Below are positions 62,327 through 64,000 of a stretch of 64,000 nucleotides of DNA, piece after piece (the stretch's first letter is position 1; every line of letters begins with the position of its first letter). The stretch is from an uncultured Lachnospiraceae bacterium. Its GTDB lineage: Bacteria; Bacillota; Clostridia; Lachnospirales; Lachnospiraceae. A program made the translations under genes and the position numbers. The notes beneath the pieces are model-generated. The model ran no database searches and had not been told where the DNA came from. It saw nothing but the letters and a program-made list of their open reading frames with translations. The stretch covers positions 124,001-188,000 of the forward strand of contig CACZFI010000001.1 in NCBI GenBank assembly GCA_902780405.1. Reading direction: 5' to 3'.

Positions 62327-63986
62327 GATTATAAAACACAGAGCAAAGAAAAAACTGGTTAAACGACTGGTTGCCACCATCACCTTGTCCATGACGTCGG
62401 TAGGCCTGCTTTTGCTTGCGGTTTCCGGATGGTCGAACTGGGTGAACAACAAGCATTTCTACAACGAAAAGTCGCACGATGTGGCTTCTGCAGTCGCAGA
62501 CGGTCTTTCGGGTGATACGCTTGAAGATCTTGTAGAGATCGTGAAATCGGATGAGTTCAATGCCATTCCCGGATCAAGGGATGGTACCGCTTCTCGCGAG
62601 GAGGTCGCGGAGTGTCTCAAAGCTCAGTATATGGATGAACTCTTTGATCTGGACATCGAGATCCTCTCGATGATCAGAAACGACATGCATGTTGAGTATA
62701 TCTACGTACAGGTGATCGAGGACGGAACATCCATTACGCTTCTTGATCCTTCCGATTCATACAAGGCGCTCGGATATACGGAGGAACTGAAAGGAAAATT
62801 CAAAGACCTCGAGGGCAATGTCGCCGTAAAACCTACGGTTTCAAAGACCGACCTCGGCTGGCTGTCTTCGGCGGGCGTGCCCATCTGTAATTCCGAGGGC
62901 AAGCCGATCGCGGTTGCATTCTGCGATATCAATATGACGGAACTACGCAACAAAACGATCCGTTTTATAGCAGTGAACCTCGCCAGCTTCGTAGTGATCG
63001 TTTTAGTACTCGGATTGCTGCTCGGAAGACACGCCAAGAAGACCATCGCAAGTCCGATCGAAAAACTGACCGAGGCGACGGACCGTTTCGGACAGGATGA
63101 GGCAACCTACAACAAAGAAAACATTGTAAATCTGGATATCCATTCCGGAGATGAGATCGAAGCACTGTATCAGTCGACACGTTTCATGCAGGAGAGTCTG
63201 ATCGATTACATGGAGAACCTTACTGCGGTTACGGCGGAGAAGGAGCGTATCGGTGCGGAACTAGACGTGGCAACGCGTATTCAGGCAAGCATGCTTCCGA
63301 GTATCTTCCCTGCATTTCCCGAGCGTCACGACTTTGACATCTATGCTTCCATGGATCCGGCAAAGGAAGTCGGCGGTGACTTCTATGACTTCTTCCTGAT
63401 CGATGAGGATCACCTGGGTATGGTGATCGCAGATGTTTCCGGCAAGGGTGTTCCCGCAGCGCTCTTTATGATGATGAGCAAGATCATCATTGCAAACTAT
63501 GCGCAGATGGGACTTACGCCCGCAGAAGTATTGGAACGCACCAATAACCGTGTCTGTGAAGGCAACAAGGAAGATATGTTTGTAACCGTCTGGTTCGGTA
63601 TCCTTACTATTTCCACGGGACACGTAGTTGCTGCCAATGCGGGACACGAATATCCCATGCTTCGTGGAGCGACCGGTGAATTTACCGTCTATGAAGATCA
63701 TCACGATTTTGTGATCGGCGGTATGGAGGGTATGCCCTATACCCAGTATGAATTTGATATTGAGCCCGGCGGTACGCTGTTCTTATATACAGACGGCTGT
63801 CCTGAGGCCACAGATAAGAACAATGAACTCTTCGGTACGGAACGGATGCTTGCTGCATTAAACGAACATCCGGACGCCTCACCGAAGGAACTGCTTGCCA
63901 CAATGACATCCGCGGTTGACAGGTTTGTGGGCGAAGCACCGCAGTTTGATGACCTCACCATGCTTGCTATCAAGTTGAACAAGTAA
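62319..63986 (+). CDS. SpoIIE/RsbU-like PP2C phosphatase with sensor and HAMP
   Basis: A 555-aa membrane phosphatase. I start it at ATG 62319 (GAGG at 62309-62312), overlapping the sensor gene; an in-frame ATG at 62241 lies far inside that gene. Helix 1 is at ~19-41, an outside Cache-like sensor at ~45-215, helix 2 at ~217-237, HAMP to ~300, a coiled linker with RIQASMLP (~327), and a PPM/SpoIIE catalytic domain: EVGGDFYDF, ADVSGKGVPAALFM, NAGHEYPML, LYTDGCPEA and FDDLTMLAIK, with the metal-binding Asp residues present. The expected reaction is dephosphorylation of a STAS serine; the STAS protein at 11700 is the obvious candidate. Confidence 0.92.
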   Translation: MGEIIKHRAKKKLVKRLVATITLSMTSVGLLLLAVSGWSNWVNNKHFYNEKSHDVASAVADGLSGDTLEDLVEIVKSDEFNAIPGSRDGTASREEVAECLKAQYMDELFDLDIEILSMIRNDMHVEYIYVQVIEDGTSITLLDPSDSYKALGYTEELKGKFKDLEGNVAVKPTVSKTDLGWLSSAGVPICNSEGKPIAVAFCDINMTELRNKTIRFIAVNLASFVVIVLVLGLLLGRHAKKTIASPIEKLTEATDRFGQDEATYNKENIVNLDIHSGDEIEALYQSTRFMQESLIDYMENLTAVTAEKERIGAELDVATRIQASMLPSIFPAFPERHDFDIYASMDPAKEVGGDFYDFFLIDEDHLGMVIADVSGKGVPAALFMMMSKIIIANYAQMGLTPAEVLERTNNRVCEGNKEDMFVTVWFGILTISTGHVVAANAGHEYPMLRGATGEFTVYEDHHDFVIGGMEGMPYTQYEFDIEPGGTLFLYTDGCPEATDKNNELFGTERMLAALNEHPDASPKELLATMTSAVDRFVGEAPQFDDLTMLAIKLNK

Positions 63987-64000
63987 GCGGAGTAGTTTTG

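Noticed and set aside
1..64000. Type VI secretion system
   Set aside because: No TssJ/L/M membrane complex or ClpV-type gene is seen, and the tube-family, tail-I and ATPase genes match extracellular-type CIS better.

Overview
The window is a one-directional gene cluster: every convincing gene lies on the + strand and gaps are small (largest 155 bp). It encodes a phage-tail-like contractile injection system (CIS) of the extracellular/Afp-PVC type, followed by a long run of very large candidate cargo proteins. Strong AGGAG ribosome sites, TTG starts, Lys/Glu-rich proteins and a SpoIIE/RsbU-type phosphatase suggest a Gram-positive anaerobe of the Clostridia (Lachnospiraceae-like, low confidence at that level). 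G+C looks close to half. No integrase, capsid, lysis, tRNA, rRNA, IS or CRISPR feature was seen, and the island ends lie outside the window.

Region 1 (1-11678) is the injection apparatus: a cut-off coiled-coil protein, two paralogous CIS tube-family proteins, a gpD-like hub, a gpV-like spike, a gp25 wedge protein, two baseplate-J wedge proteins and a tail-protein-I-like protein. Sheath and main tube genes are presumably upstream. Region 2 (11700-13234) adds a STAS anti-sigma-antagonist-type protein, a membrane-anchored GHKL ATPase without a recognisable phospho-acceptor histidine domain, and a small acidic protein.

Region 3 (13319-58303, about 45 kb) is the unusual part. Seven proteins of 800-2286 aa mostly begin with a short Met-Asp, Gln-rich leader, share helical modules, and end in different domains. 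Recognisable ends are a C39/papain-like cysteine peptidase, its paralogue with catalytic residues lost, a UbiB/ABC1-type kinase-like domain and a HipA/PI3K-like kinase-like domain. They are interleaved with eight ~285-315 aa proteins that look like tandem GNAT (acetyltransferase) folds, nearly one per large protein. In the middle, two AAA+ ATPases flank a 1677-aa acidic protein carrying four divergent copies of a module found once in four of the cargo candidates.

Region 4 (58375-63986) follows a good sigma-A-type promoter: a DUF2156-type GNAT protein, a membrane sensor fused to a major-facilitator domain, and a SpoIIE/RsbU-like phosphatase with an extracellular sensor and HAMP linker. The phosphatase could complete a partner-switching circuit with the STAS protein and the GHKL ATPase.

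Working model (inference): the CIS delivers multi-domain enzymes marked by a common N-terminal leader and helical modules. The GNAT-fold partners modify, chaperone or neutralise individual cargos, the AAA+ pair remodels or loads them, and the phosphatase/STAS/ATPase circuit links assembly or firing to an outside signal. The catalytic folds and baseplate assignments are well supported by motifs; the cargo-partner roles are hypotheses.
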